Of a stretch of 64,000 nucleotides of DNA, positions 1 through 11,800 are shown in pieces. The stretch lies in NCBI RefSeq assembly GCF_014805685.1, contig NC_060911.1:12968712-13032711 (forward strand), given 5' to 3'. Below the pieces are notes generated by a model that made no database searches, was not told the DNA's origin, and saw nothing but the letters and a program-made list of their open reading frames with translations. The position numbers and the translations under genes are program-made. Origin of the DNA: Silurus meridionalis (lineage: Eukaryota > Chordata > Actinopteri > Siluriformes > Siluridae). The number at the start of each line of letters is the position of its first letter. Positions within the stretch are counted from its first letter, which is position 1.

Positions 1-1426
1 ATGCTGATAAAAATGAGAACTAAAAAAAAAAAAAACAGATTTTTCAGAGTTTGAATTTCTGTATGCTCAAACCTGCTGCCTGACTTCATGACATGCAGAG
101 GCACCGATGGCATGAACCTCACCACTGTGGTTGTAAATAATAGATAAGGATGCATTTATCTATTTTTAATGCTTTAAGGGTTCACACACACTTTAGTAAT
201 CAGTTCTCCAAAAATCTGTTACTCGATAATAGATATAACCGGTTCTGGTGGCCTTAAAAGCTGATGATGTGTCAAATCTCTTCGAATTCATCCGAGAAAC
301 AATTAATCTAAATAAGTTTGTTGTAATTGTTTAAAATGATAATTAAATCTCCTCCAAACAAATCTGAGCTGATATAAGTGTTAAAAAGAATTGCGAGTCA
401 ACTGAAGATTATATACAGGGTTTCTACAGGTTTTGTACAAGTATGGATTTCGGGGCACTTAGTATTGAAAAATGTGTTTCCATACTATCACCATATTCGG
501 TTTTCCAAAATATATAAATTAGACAAATGATAAAACAAAGGTTACCCGGATACATTTGGAATGCCTTAAACCCCCCTCGTGTCCACACTTTCGTATTCAA
601 TCACTTTTCAAAAAGTTGCTGATCCACACTGAAACATCTGGAAACACTGTATTGCGGACGAGCAAAATGCAAGACGCTACGGAAACGCGTAACTTCCACC
701 TGCCGTTTATTTAGTTTCCGGATCTTAGAAACATCGTGGCAACAACTAAAAATGCGCCATGGTTTTCAAAGCCTCCGTTTAATTACACACAGTCCACACT
801 GCGACACGTCTTAAAAATCACGTCTGCTAATTTGAGTTTGCAATTTTGATATGAAAATATGCAGGAACCCTGTGTATAATTATTTCTCTAAGAGTTGCTA
901 CAAGCGAATCTTGCAGAATCTTCACACACACACCTGTGTGTGTCTTTCATGACCACCCTCCCTCTGCATTTCACCCTCTACCTAGGCAGCATGTTTGAGA
1001 AGAAATCTGGCCCTGCCGATTCAGAAAGCATCGTAAGCTGGTCTAAAGGCTGTCGTTATGTTTGACCGAGTGTTTTTCTACGCCGAGTAATGCTTGCGAT
1101 CTACGTTTCTAAAATAAAATTAAAGGTAAGTGCAATATGAAAATTAAATAGAGTTCCGTTCAGACGAATTAATGCAGTTTTCTTTCCGATCGTCTGCGCA
1201 TTCGCTCGAACCCGTTCGGAGATCACATCGAGTGCACCTGCTCCTCTGAACATATAATCAAAACGCTAAAAAAAAGAAAAATACAAGAAATAATGCAGTC
1301 AAATAGTGCAAGTTTGATAAAGTTTGTTGCTATGTGACATTCGCCGGGTTTCCTGGGTCCTTGTTTCCCCCGGCTCATCGTTTTTTTTTTTTTTTTTAAA
1401 GGCACACAGTGTGAGGAGCAGTGCTG
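1..1426. other. No gene identified; lcorl 3' flank or UTR
   Basis: AT-rich DNA with no convincing reading frame. It may include the 3'UTR of the long lcorl isoform. A candidate polyadenylation signal on the minus strand (AATAAA) lies at 706-711. An A/T homopolymer at 1380-1397 is the only clear repeat. Confidence 0.5.
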
Positions 1427-1440
1427 CTATCTGGCTGGAC
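1427..1440 (-). CDS. lcorl: Candidate last coding exon of long lcorl
   Basis: A good acceptor (TTTCTGTCTGACAG) precedes 1440. Joined to the phase-1 donor after 2104 it gives G-P-A-R and then a TAG stop at 1427-1429, so the long protein would end KWSDFILGPAR. This would place the hAT-like element inside a final intron. Support is only splice-site quality and phase. Confidence 0.4.
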
Positions 1441-1566
1441 CTGTCAGACAGAAATTAGATGTACCAGAGTAAAACACAGATGCTGGGTTCACAGGAAGAT
1501 TTAAAAACGTTTCCTCATCATATTCACAAATCTGTCAGCAGTGATCCTTCGGTCTGGTAGTGTAAA

Positions 1567-2004
1567 CCAGGGGTCCCCAAACTACAGCCCGCCTCAAATA
1601 TTGGAACGACCCTCTGAACAAACCAATGACCTAGTGTAAAATTGTAATTTGAAATGTGTTTTACTTGCATTATGTCTGTATTTGATCATGTTTGTCTTTT
1701 AAACTAAAATTCCCCATAGTTGTTAAGAGGTTGACACCGTTAGTTTTTTTCCAGCTTTTGGTCTGCTGTCATTATGAGAGCGACCTCTAGGGGCGAATCA
1801 CTGGCCCCACGTGCTGTTTGTTTTTACACGCGCATAACAAAATAATAAACAAATCTAGCGTGAGGAGGCATGATAAATAAATGTAAAATCTTCACAATAA
1901 TACCGGTTGACACTGGCACATATGGTTTCCTGTTACAGACCAACCCCTATTAAAGAAAGGGGAAAATTTTGTGGCCCTCACAGAAACAATTTTGGGACCT
2001 CTGG
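1567..2004. mobile_element. hAT-like non-autonomous element
   Basis: The ends are inverted: CCAGGGGTCCCCAAA at 1567 and CCAGAGGTCCCAAAA read inward from 2004. Internal sequence near 1780-1820 (GGCGAATCACTGGCCCCACG) resembles a block near 25735-25775, so it belongs to a dispersed family. A clean 8-bp target duplication is not visible. Confidence 0.6.
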
Positions 2005-2103
2005 TATAGAGTGAGTAGAGTGATCCTGTAGTGTGATGGTGTAGATTCAGTAGATAATAATACCATGTAGTTAAGTTTATCATGTGGGATGTAAAACACT
2101 CAC
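1892..2103 (-). CDS. Alternative read-through end of the lcorl giant exon
   Basis: If the donor at 2103 is not used, the frame continues about 70 codons to a stop at 1892. The last 37 or so of these lie inside a hAT-like element (1567-2004). The added residues are Leu/Tyr-rich and then low in conservation signal, unlike the charged sequence before the donor. I regard this as less likely than splicing. Confidence 0.3.
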
Positions 2104-5100
2104 CGAGTATAAAGTCAGACCACTTGGCTGCCATCACTCCTCTGCTGCTCCTCTGCCGTTTTGGGGACAGGTGCAACGTGTTTGTGCAGGAGAGCTTGCG
2201 CTTTCTGTTTGCTTTACACTGCTGCCATGTGCAGGTGGTCTTCGTTTGAACTTTCTTCCTGAGCCTTTGCTTCCTATGTGGCACTGAGCCCCCTCCAGCA
2301 GGTGATACGCTGAACCTCACTGTGCAGTCGCCAGACTCCTTAGACAGCGAGCATGTGTTGGCCGAGTTCAACTTCCTCAAAAACACTTTGCACTCCCTCA
2401 GGGTGTGTGCAATCCAGGCATTGGCAGTGATCTGCTTTTGCGAAGCGTTTGGCCCGGGAGACTCCCTCTGTTCTGCGTTTGGTAGATCGTGTCTAGACGC
2501 ACTCTTGGGCTGAATTCTACTCTCGTCCTGCTCGTTCAGGCTTTTATACTCTACGCTCTTGGTCCTGGATTTGAATCGCGATTTCGCTCGACCTAGCGCA
2601 GTTCTATAAAGGCGCCATGACCCAAACTGCTGGGATTTCTCTGCATCGTTGTTTCGTGTGGGGAAACAATTTTGTGTGCTGTGAAGCTTTAGTCGTTCTT
2701 GCTTGAGCTTCATCGGACTCTTAGGGACAACCGTGGCAAATTTCTTGATGCATTTCCTGAGGCGTTCTGTTTGTGGATTCGAACACGCGTTCGGTCTGTA
2801 TCTTGTCAGGCCCGAGCTATACTGAAAAACCTCCGACGGAATTCGGTTGTTGGCCTTCTTCACAATGGCCAGAGACTGCGTCTCGGTTGTCTGCATGAAC
2901 CAGGAGCAAAGCGTCCCCATGCTACAGTCGCGCTCAAACAGCATCCTCACTGCGGAGGAACTTGAAGCAGAACTGTTCTCCTCATCTGATACAGTTGGAT
3001 CTGATGCGTCGGAAACCCATGTGTCTTTCATCACCTTCATTCGCCTGTTCATCTCTTCCTTTAACATCTCGGGGGATGCCGAGGTTGGCCACCATCGCAG
3101 ATTCGCGTCAAAGAGGGGTTCGATGGATGCTGATGAAAAATGGACGTCGTTCTGCGGAGAACCGCTTGACTCTGCGTCGTTGCCATCTTTGGAGTCATGC
3201 TGCTGAGCTTGAGGAACTTTGTTCGGCAGCAGTTTGCACGATCGGGGTGACTGTGTTGGACGTGACATCGCAACGCACTGCAGCAGATGGACAGAAGGTT
3301 TTCTTTCTCTGGCTGAGTGTCTAACAGAGGCTTTTGTCACCTCAGTGATTGTCTCTTGCTCTTCATGCTGTTCCTGTCGCCCCTGTGTTGCTGGGTCCCT
3401 CGCATCTCGCTTCATGTGGATTTTTCGTCGTCGTGGAGAAACCGTGGTAACTGTAACGGAAATCCCTGAGATTTTCACCTTAGCCGGTCGTCCTGGTCTC
3501 CTTGTCACTGCTCCGTCACTCTGTTTTGGACATACGACTGAATGTGTGAGGCTTTTTTTATCTTCCACAGGCATTACTAAGCTAAACTGATCTTTCGTCA
3601 TGCACACCTGTGCTTGCGTGGACTGTGCATTCTCTTCACTTTGCATAAAAGCACCGTTGCTTTCTGAAGGAACTTGTCCCTCGCACACCATCCTCCGTGC
3701 TTTCCTCCTCCCGTACTTAATAGTGATCTTTAGGTTTTTATTGCTGTGCTCTTTGCTCGACACCTCTTCTGTGCCTTGTTTTTCGACGCCCTCGCTGGGA
3801 ACCGCAGCAGTGTCGACCGGTTTGGATTTCCGGGGTCGGCCAATCGGACGCTTCACTGTTTTCTCCGTGGGAGCTTTTAACTTTTTAGGCCGCCCAGGAC
3901 GCCTCTTAAAAGACGATTCGGTTTCATTCATGCAGTCACGCGAGCATTCTGCGCTAGCAGACTCTACTGCTGAGAGATTTTCAGTGCACTCCTTGTTTAC
4001 TGTCTGTACAGTTTCCTCCTCCTTCCATTCTTTAATTGTGCTTCGTGCCCACAAAGCCTCCTTGCAGGGATCGAACAATTCTTCATCGTGGTGCGGTTGT
4101 GCAGCTCTGAGCATGTACTTAACACCATCTTCATCTTTCACAGTTGACACCAACATGAGTTTTATGGGACTGACATACTTGAGGTCGTCTGTGTCGGTGG
4201 AGTCCTCAGGGACAGGACTTGTGATCCATGCTTTGTCTTTCAACACATGTTCAGTATGAGGTTGTTCACCGTCTTCATCCTGACACAATTTTCTCTTGAC
4301 AGTTGGAATGTGTGGAGATTTGGGTTGTTCTATCACAGCACTGGGTGGGAGGTCAGTCGTGTTGGTGCCATGCGTTGGGGTGCTGTTAGTTTTAGCAGAG
4401 CGACAGGCGGAGTAAAACATTTTCCTCGGCTCAGTGACGTATGAAGACAAGTGTTGTGGACGGACAATGTTTCGTCGTGACCTCAAAGGGCAGGGCTCCG
4501 ATTTTTCTGTACAGATCTCTGAACTGTTACTGTGTACATTGCCTGTGTCTGGCCTCTGAGGGTATAAATTGGGCCTATCTGGGTTCTGATCATTTGAGTT
4601 AGGCGTGTCTGGACACTGAGTGTGTGAGATTGGCGTGTCTGGATGCTGAGTGTGCGAGATGGGCGTGTCTGGGCGCTGAGTGTGTGAGATGGGCGTGTCT
4701 GGGCTATGTGTGTGTGAGATGGGCGTGTCTGGGCTCTGTGTGTGTGAGATGGGCGTGTCTGGGCTCTGTGTGTGTGAGATGGGCGTGTCTGAGCTCTGTG
4801 TGTGTGAGATGGGCGTGTCTGGGCCCTGAGTGTGTGAGATGGACTTGTCTGGGCCCTGAGTGTGTGAGATGGACGGGTCTGGGCCCTGAGTGTGTGAGAT
4901 GGACGGGTCTGGGCCCTGAGTGTGTGAGATGGACGGGTCTGGGCTGTAAATGTGTAAAATGTGCGTGGTGGGGGTCTGAGTGTGTGAGATGGACATGTCT
5001 GAGCTCTGAGTGTGTGAGATGGGCGTGTCAGGGCTCTCAGTGTGTGAGATGGGTGTGTCAGGGCTCTGAGTGTGTGAGATGGGTGTGTCAGGGCTCTGAG

Positions 5101-6488
5101 TGTGTGAGATGGGCCTGTCTGGATTCTGAGTGTGTGAGATGGGCATGTCTGGATTCTGAGTGTGTGATATGGGCGTGTCTACACTCTGCACATTTAAGAT
5201 GGGCGTGTCTGGGTTCTGAGTGTGTGAGATGGGCGTGTCTGGGTTCTGAGTGTGTGAGATGGGCGTGTCTGGGTTCTGAGTGTGTGAGATGGGCGTGTCG
5301 GGACTCTGAGTGTGTGAGATGGGCGGGTCAGGGCTCTGAGTGTGTAAGATGGGCGTGTCTGGGTTCTGAGTGTGTGAGATGGATGTGTCTCGGCTCTGAG
5401 TGTGAGAGATGGACGTGTCTGGGTTCTGAGTGTGTGAGATGGACCTGTCTCGGCTCTGATTGTGTGAAGTGGACGTGTCTGGGTTCTGAGTGTGTGAAAT
5501 TTTGGTAATCATGTGTGTCTTTCTCCTTTTCTTCCTCGAAATGTAGGGTTCAAGTCGTGCCAGGTCTCGTTTGATCTGTAGGCTCTGCCTGCGTGTTGCG
5601 GGTTGGTCATGTGGCCTGCTGATGGCCTGCCTTACTTCCTGTCTCCTCTGTAAGCGTGTCTGAGGGGAACGTTTCTCTGAGGCAAGGTGCTGTTCGAAGA
5701 GCTCCTTCAGGTTGTAGTCCTTCTCACTGCTGCTGTGTAAGACAGTAGTGATGATCTCTGTCACTTGTGCATCGTCACACACTTTCACACTGTCCCCCTT
5801 GTCCGTGTGCACGCTCCACTCACGCTCCGATGCCTCCATCAGTGTGTCGGTGAACTTGTCCATTAAATCTATTAAGTGTTCAGGCTTGGTGTGTGTCTCA
5901 GCAGTCTGATCTGTGTGTGTGTTGTGCAAAAGGAGAGGTGGAGGCTGTGTATTCAGGCTGTATGTGTTTAACGTGGGCATGTCTTGACTGCTTTCGGCAT
6001 CTTGCGGTTTCGGGGACAGTGGTGGAGGAGACGGCGTGGGAGGGGATGGACTGTGGCAGCTATATGTTTGTGCAACATGTCTGATGTCTTTGCTTTGCGT
6101 GTGGTGGGGGCACACCAGTATCCGAGGACGAGCGCAGCAGCTGGCACACCCGAGCGTCACGCCCGGGCAGGAGTAGCCACCACAACTGTTCACACACAGA
6201 CACATGGATTGAAGCGCGCACATATCGAGTCTGCACGGGCGCACACACCCGAATGCTACACGGCTACTCGACACGCACAGTGATTCATCGGTGCGACAGC
6301 AGCGTCCGCCACGAGTCCCTGTCGTCCCAGACACATCCCTCTGCGCATCATGGTCATCGTTTTGTAAGAACGTGGCCATTTCCTGCAGGATGTGCAAAAG
6401 CAGGACTTTGTGGTGAGCGCACAGCGACGTCATCACTTCCTCCAGCGCCGTAACTCTCCGCTCCTGTCCTTCTTCTCGCTCCTCACAG
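2104..6488 (-). CDS. lcorl: lcorl giant exon, long isoform (PALI2-like; AT-hooks, DUF4553-like)
   Basis: The acceptor TTTACCTGTAG precedes 6488 and the frame stays open for about 1,460 codons. Near the start is CEEREE, then ALEEVMTSLCAHHKVLLLHI. At about 4600-5510 lies a run of about 30 ten-residue repeats of consensus SHTQSPDTPI. Three AT-hooks follow: RRPGRPKK (near 3890), RPIGRPRK (near 3840) and RRPGRPAK (near 3490). A conserved block with RWWPTSASPEMLKEEMNRRM and FMQTTETQSLAIVKKANNRI resembles the DUF4553 region of long LCOR/LCORL isoforms. It lacks the psq domain. The family role is PRC2-associated corepression. A strong GTGAGT donor after 2104, following KWSDFILG, suggests a short further exon. 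Unspliced, the frame continues to 1892. Confidence 0.88.
4600..5515 (-). repeat. 30-bp coding minisatellite in lcorl
   Basis: About 30-32 tandem units of 30 bp lie inside the giant exon. On the plus strand the unit reads close to GTGTGAGATGGGCGTGTCTG plus ten bases. Each unit encodes ten residues of consensus SHTQSPDTPI, with position 5 varying (S, N, G, R, H, C) and edge units degenerate. Length is a multiple of three throughout, so copy-number change would not break the frame. Confidence 0.97.
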
Positions 6489-6607
6489 CTACAGGTAAAC
6501 AAAACATTGTTACTTATCACTCGGAATTTCACTCAGATAGAGTTGCTCTATCTTCTTCTTTTTATCAAACACATTTCCAACATATTTTGCATTTCCATCA
6601 TCAGACA

Positions 6608-6608
6608 T

Positions 6609-6640
<32 letters not shown>
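6608..6640. repeat. (TA)n microsatellite
   Basis: A simple TA run in the intron upstream of the giant lcorl exon. A (GT)n run is at 6966-6984. Confidence 0.9.
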
Positions 6641-7127
6641 GGGTTTCAGTCGGGTCTTATAAAAGATCTTAACATTTCAAAATATATAATATATAATAAA
6701 TAATTTTTGTTTGTTAGTTTCCGGGGTGTAGTTCGATCTTTCGCTGGTCCAAATATAATTTGCTGTATAATGATTACAAATGAGACCAACAAGCAACAGC
6801 CAATCAGCTTTCTGTTACTGGCTTGAATCTCTCTTGGTTTGTACCACAGACGTTAAAAAGTGGTGTTTTATTTTTCAGCTATGGGAAAGTGCAAGTTTAG
6901 CGATACTTGGCTTGAAAAAAAATAAATGTAGGGCTCGGGTATTGTCGGTCTTTAACAACGTATCTGTGTGTGTGTGTGTGTGTGTTTTTGATGTCGTGAT
7001 ACAGGTCTTAAATTACATTCCTACTTCTCTTAAAAAAGTCTTGTTTGACTTTGAGTCCTGCAGAAACCCTGATACATGTACGTGTTACATTTAAGTTTAT
7101 TGTACATAAGCTCATCAGAAATATCGA

Positions 7128-7590
7128 TAGAAAAGAAGGGAAAAAAAAACAGTATCACAAGTAAGTACACCCCTCACATTTCAGCAACCATTTTATTTCA
7201 AAATTTTATGTTTTCAAGGGAAAATACTATACAACATCTAAATCAATGCTGCAGCACTCATGCATCTGTTTTATGTAACAGCTTCTGCACCTGACGCACA
7301 GCACGGGGACTCGACTTCTATGATGGACCCTTGTGGGGTCTGTTCCGAGTGGAACCCATCTTAGAAAACCTCTGTATGACCCTGGACACTGTACTTTAAC
7401 TCAGTTTCAGGGTGATACTGATTTTCTTATAGCCAAGAACATATTAGTGAAGAGCAATGATTCTAATTCTCAAATCCTCAGAGTCTTTACCATGAGGTAC
7501 CATGTTGATATTTTATTTCTATTGTTTGGTCTCTTGAGAAGAAACACTACAATGGTTGCTAAAATGTGAGGGGTGCACTAACTTTTGGGA
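7128..7590. mobile_element. Tc1-like deletion derivative
   Basis: Both ends carry the inverted motif AAGTACACCCCTCACATTT (near 7163 and, inverted, near 7568). Internal text around 7375-7510 (TATGACCCTGGACACTGTAC) matches the element at 13427-14215. It encodes no intact transposase. Confidence 0.75.
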
Positions 7591-7609
7591 GAGAATGCAT
7601 ATATACAGC

Positions 7610-8436
7610 TAGGCCCAGAAATGTTATTTTACCTGTTTACCAAAACATATTCAAAATACAGTTCTATAATAAATATTGCATTAAAGTGCAGACTCTCTGC
7701 CGTAATTTAAGGATATTCACATCAAAATTGGAAGGAGGTTTAAGGAATTACAGCTTTTTTTTTTTTTACCAAAAGTAATTGAACAATTGCCTCAAACGCT
7801 ATTTCATGGGCTAAATTGGCTGTTCCCTCATTAATTCCCCATTAATTGAGCAGATTAATTTATGTTTTGGAATTGATTCCAGGTATGGCATTTCTATTTG
7901 GAAGATGTTGCTGTGAATCTCAACATGAGGTCAAAAACCCTCTCAACAGAAGTGGAACAAACCATCATTAGGAATACAAATCAGAAGAAATCCATCAGAG
8001 AGAGAGCAGAAATTTTAGGGGTGGCCAAATCTACAGTTTGGCACATTCTCATACTGGCGAGCTCGGGAATTAAAAAGGCCTGGACTTCCACGGAAAAGAC
8101 AACAGTGGTGGACGATGACAGGATCCTTACCATGATGAAGAAAAACATCTTCACAACATCCACCGAATGAAGAACACTCTGCAGAAAGTAGGTGTATCAG
8201 TATCTAAGTCTACCATAAAGATAAGACTTCATGGGAGCAAATACAGAAGGTTCACCACAAGGTGCAAACCATTAGATAGCTTCAAAAATAGAAAGTCCAG
8301 ATTAGACTTGGCCTAAAAAACATCCACAGAAGCTGGTCCAGTACTGGAACAGTGGTCTTTAGACAATGTGGTGACATGCGTAGCCCAAATCATGAAGATT
8401 GTGTCGCTGTCCAAATATTTCTGGGACTAAAAGTGG
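7610..8436 (+). pseudogene. Tc1 transposon with N-terminal transposase remnant
   Basis: The outer ends share the inverted motif AGNCCCAGAAATRTT. From about 7898 the plus strand encodes RERAEILGVAKSTVWHIL and, after damage, TTVVDDDRILTMMKKNIFTT, the paired-type helix-turn-helix region of a Tc1 transposase. The catalytic region is missing: the sequence jumps from the RKSRLDLA-like part to the 3' end. Confidence 0.8.
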
Positions 8437-8633
8437 GCCGGATGAATGGATGGATGGATGGATGGATGGATAGTTTCACTCATATCTACACCTGCCCTCC
8501 TGTACATACACACAGCTATCTGATCATGCCTAATTAGATAAATATGTGCATGAGGAAGGAAGAGTGTAAGTGTTTATCAATAATATTTTTCTCCCCCAAG
8601 GTTCATTCATACAGCTGATATAGGTTTAAGGTC

Positions 8634-8712
8634 CTTGCATCTGTGGCTGGGATTTGAACTCAAGACCTTCGGATCCAAAGTCCAACGCCTTGACCACTAA
8701 GCTACTACCTCC
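8634..8712 (-). mobile_element. tRNA-derived SINE head
   Basis: Read on the minus strand it has an A-box-like TAGCTTAGTGGTCAAGG and a B-box-like GAGTTCAAATCCCAG at tRNA spacing. It lacks a tRNA acceptor stem, so it is a SINE relic and not a tRNA gene. Confidence 0.7.
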
Positions 8713-8776
8713 CCACTTCCTGTAAACCCAACACATTTTTGCCGTGTTGTACAACCGTTTCTAAACTGGTTTGTAT

Positions 8777-8900
8777 GACGTGGTAGCTCAGTGGTTAAGG
8801 TTATTGGACTCTGGATTGGAAGGTCACAAGTTCATATACTAACACAACCCGCTGGGCCCTTGAGCATCCTCCTTAATACTCTGTTTAGAAAAAAAGAGAA
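8777..8900 (+). mobile_element. tRNA-derived SINE
   Basis: GGTAGCTCAGTGGTTAAGG (A box) is followed by GGTCACAAGTTCATA (B box) and the CCCTTGAGC tail typical of fish SINEs. It is degenerate. Confidence 0.7.
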
Positions 8901-9284
8901 CCTTGGGCCTTTGAGCAAAACTCTTAATAAGAGTGTCTGCAATGCAGTATGGTATTAGCAAAATTTACTGATCTTGGATTAGCTGCAGTTTTCAACCAGA
9001 CATGACGTATGAAAAAATTAATTATGGTTTACTTTACCAGAAGAACGTACAAAAATCTTCTGAACTGTAAGTTACCTGGTCTAAAAGTGCAGTTTACCAC
9101 ATAGAGACAGGTGGAGTTTAAAATGAATATATATATAATCTAATGCAGTTTAATAATAATTACATTTCCCGTCATTGTCAATTTTTCAGTTCCGACTATT
9201 AAGAGTGCATTTAGTTTGCAGGAATCGTATTCCTTCATGTTTTCATTCTGTATTGTTTAAAGATTTATGATCAAACTCTTGATG

Positions 9285-9476
9285 TCACCCAAATGAGTCT
9301 GGTTCCTCTCAAGGTTTCTTCCTCATAACATCTAAGGGAGTTTTTCCTTCACCACAGTCATCACGGCTGCTCATCAGGGATAAATACACACCGTTCACCT
9401 TCACTGTTGATTTGTGTAAAGCTGCTTTGAGACAATGTCTGTTGTGAAAAGCGCAATAGAAATAAACTTGACTTGA
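9285..9476 (+). mobile_element. Dispersed repeat tail (LINE/SINE 3' end)
   Basis: The text TCTCAAGGTTTCTTCCTCAT through AAAGCTGCTTTGAGACAATG and AAAAGCGC recurs in the window at 9715-9905 (inverted), 32575-32730 (inverted), near 49280, near 60520 and at 62400-62620. It is a high-copy fish repeat tail. Confidence 0.75.
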
Positions 9477-9714
9477 TGCGTCGTACTGTATGACTGTATT
9501 ACGGTTTGTTTTGAATGTGAGATGAATTTCAATTCAATAGATTACAGGATAATAGTGTTGAAATTGCGTATATGGTGTGTTTACAGGGTTTGTCTTCCGT
9601 TTTCCACGTCTGAACCTGAACATGGCGTTTGATCTGATCGTTCGTATCATAACACAAACCGAGACGTAAAAGTCGATCATTTTTGTATCTCTGGTGTTGT
9701 AGAATGTAGAATTT

Positions 9715-10030
9715 TAGTGACGAACATCATTCCAAAGCAGCTTTGCAGAAATGAATAAATTACAAATATACATTTTACAATCATAAATTCACACCTAGAA
9801 TTCGATTTCTAATTAATGAGCCAGTGGTGACCGTGGTGAAGGAAAAACTCCCTGAGACTTCATGAGGAAGAAACCCTGAGAGGAACCAGACTCAAACAGG
9901 GAACCGTCCACATCCTCGACACTGAACGTTCTTCATTAGAGTTCGGTCATTGTTCAGGTTTTCCACTGTTCCCTGATGGACACTTGAATTCCAAATTGAT
10001 TGTCGTCCCGGGCCACTGTCTCGTTGTGTA
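9715..10030 (-). mobile_element. Dispersed repeat tail, inverted copy
   Basis: Inverted relative of the 9285-9476 repeat, with AAAGCAGCTTTGCAGAAATG at one end and GAGGAACCAGACTC near the other. Confidence 0.65.
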
Positions 10031-10249
10031 GATTTTGACAAAAATATTCAACAAAGCAAAGAAACAGACATGAAACAACACAACGTGGCCTTGTGTAACT
10101 TTGTATAATCGCAATTCATTCGTTTTTTTTTATTGCTTTTTATTATTATGCAAATGTTTTTAATCTTTTATTATCATTCTTTATCACAATTAGGTTTTAA
10201 GTTACTTTTCCCACAGTATTTAAAAGAATTCATTCACATCACTGCAGAA

Positions 10250-10445
10250 ACCTTTGGACAAAAGTATTTGGACACCTGACTTTTTCAGTTATTCCCCAAA
10301 AGGTTACCACAAACCTGACTTTACTAACTGGCTAAACGAATCTCCACAAGCACACGCCAACATCTAGCAGACCGTTTCCCAGAAGAGTGAAGGTCATTAG
10401 AAGAGCGAATGGAGACAAAATCTTATGGTCAGGTGTCCACAAACT
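10250..10445. mobile_element. Short inverted-repeat element (MITE)
   Basis: TTTGGACAAAAGTATTTGGA and CACCTGAC at the left end face GGTCAGGTGTCCACAAACTT at the right end. A related left end is at 30178-30205. Confidence 0.6.
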
Positions 10446-10484
10446 TTTTTTTTTTTGTGAATTATTCTGGCTTTTTTTTATGTC

Positions 10485-10515
<31 letters not shown>

Positions 10516-10781
10516 ACCAGCCTTGTTCAGTGGACGCTTGTAATTATATTTCAGTCGTGTTCATTAAGCAGTACATGAAGATAGACAAAGATTTTAATGC
10601 ACTTTATTGTCATAGCATTTTTTAAAAGACTTTTTTTTTATTTTTTATTTAAATGATTTGAAATGAAAGCGAGCATTATACATTAACATCAATAAGAATT
10701 ATTTATCAGCTTTATAAATTAAATGTTAAAGATTCGGGAGTGTTCAGTGGACTCGCTGAGCGAAAAGCCCTTCTCTGATTA

Positions 10782-10824
<43 letters not shown>

Positions 10825-11589
10825 TGGTAATAATAAGAAGAAATGCAATTAATAATTAATCATCACAATTGGAGAAATAGAACTTTATAAAGAGCTAGAA
10901 TAAAAGCATGCAGAACACGGTTCACATTTAAAAAAAACAATGAAGTGCTTCAACACAAACTCGAACACTATAAAGCTCAACACAGTCAAGTCTTCTCCTG
11001 ATTAACACCGAAAAAATACACAAACATTGAAAGAGGAAAATAGGAATCAAATCTAAGTGCAGAAATGAAGTGAAAAACAAAACAAAACCCCCCCTGATAT
11101 TACCCCGTAGCGCTCTAAACACCACGCCGTCACACGTGCGGCGTTAAAGCGCGTCCTGATTAAACATCACCTCGTCCGAATGCGGTTCTGTTCGCGGGTC
11201 GTCGCTTTTATCCTGCTCTTGGTTTTAGCGACGGATCGAGATAAAAACGTTACGGACAGAAAATCGCGGCTCCTGCGTGCGTCTTCTGTGGAAAATTCTC
11301 TAAAACGTCGCACGTGACGACGTGAGTGGTGCGGAGGCGTGACGGATACGACGTGATAAAAAAAATATATAAAAAAGCGTGATTCCAGGATTTTCTGTGG
11401 TCTACACTCGATTGACTAAAAAGAATGTTGACACGTTTCCCGTGAGAAAAAGAAAAAAGTTACTCTGCTTTCACGCTCAAACGATTCCTGGTTTCATCGC
11501 AGGTTTGAGTTTACAGAGGGGTCCTGTGTGAACTGTGGTATTTTTGTGCTCGTAGGTTCCAAACTCTTAAGCTATCAGAAACCCAGAAC

Positions 11590-11800
11590 CTTAAGGGTTA
11601 AAGCTGTGGGTTACTAATTGGAAGGTCGGGGGTTCAAGCCCTGGTATCACCGAGCTGCCACTCGTGGGGCCCTTCAGCAAGGCCCTTAACCCTCGGTGCT
11701 TCAGGGGGCTGTCTCATGGCTGACCCCAGCTTCCTAATATGCGAAGAAAGAATTTCACTGTGTTGTAACAAGTATAAAGCACCTTTCTTTCTTTCTTTTT
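11590..11800 (+). mobile_element. tRNA-derived SINE with (TTTC)n tail
   Basis: TTAAAGCTGTGGGTTACTAA and GGTCGGGGGTTCAAGCC (B box), then CCCTTAACCCT, TTGTAACAAGTATAAAGCAC and a TTTC repeat tail. Same family as 34785-34995 and 53000-53225. Confidence 0.8.

Noticed and set aside
4624..5508. 294-codon open frame on the plus strand (Cys/Trp-rich decapeptide repeat)
   Set aside because: It is the antisense of the lcorl coding minisatellite. A 30-bp period keeps any stop-free frame open, and there is no independent support.
8777..8850. tRNA gene-like A and B boxes (also at 11600, 30660, 34790, 53010)
   Set aside because: No matching acceptor stems, SINE-type tails follow, and several diverged copies occur.
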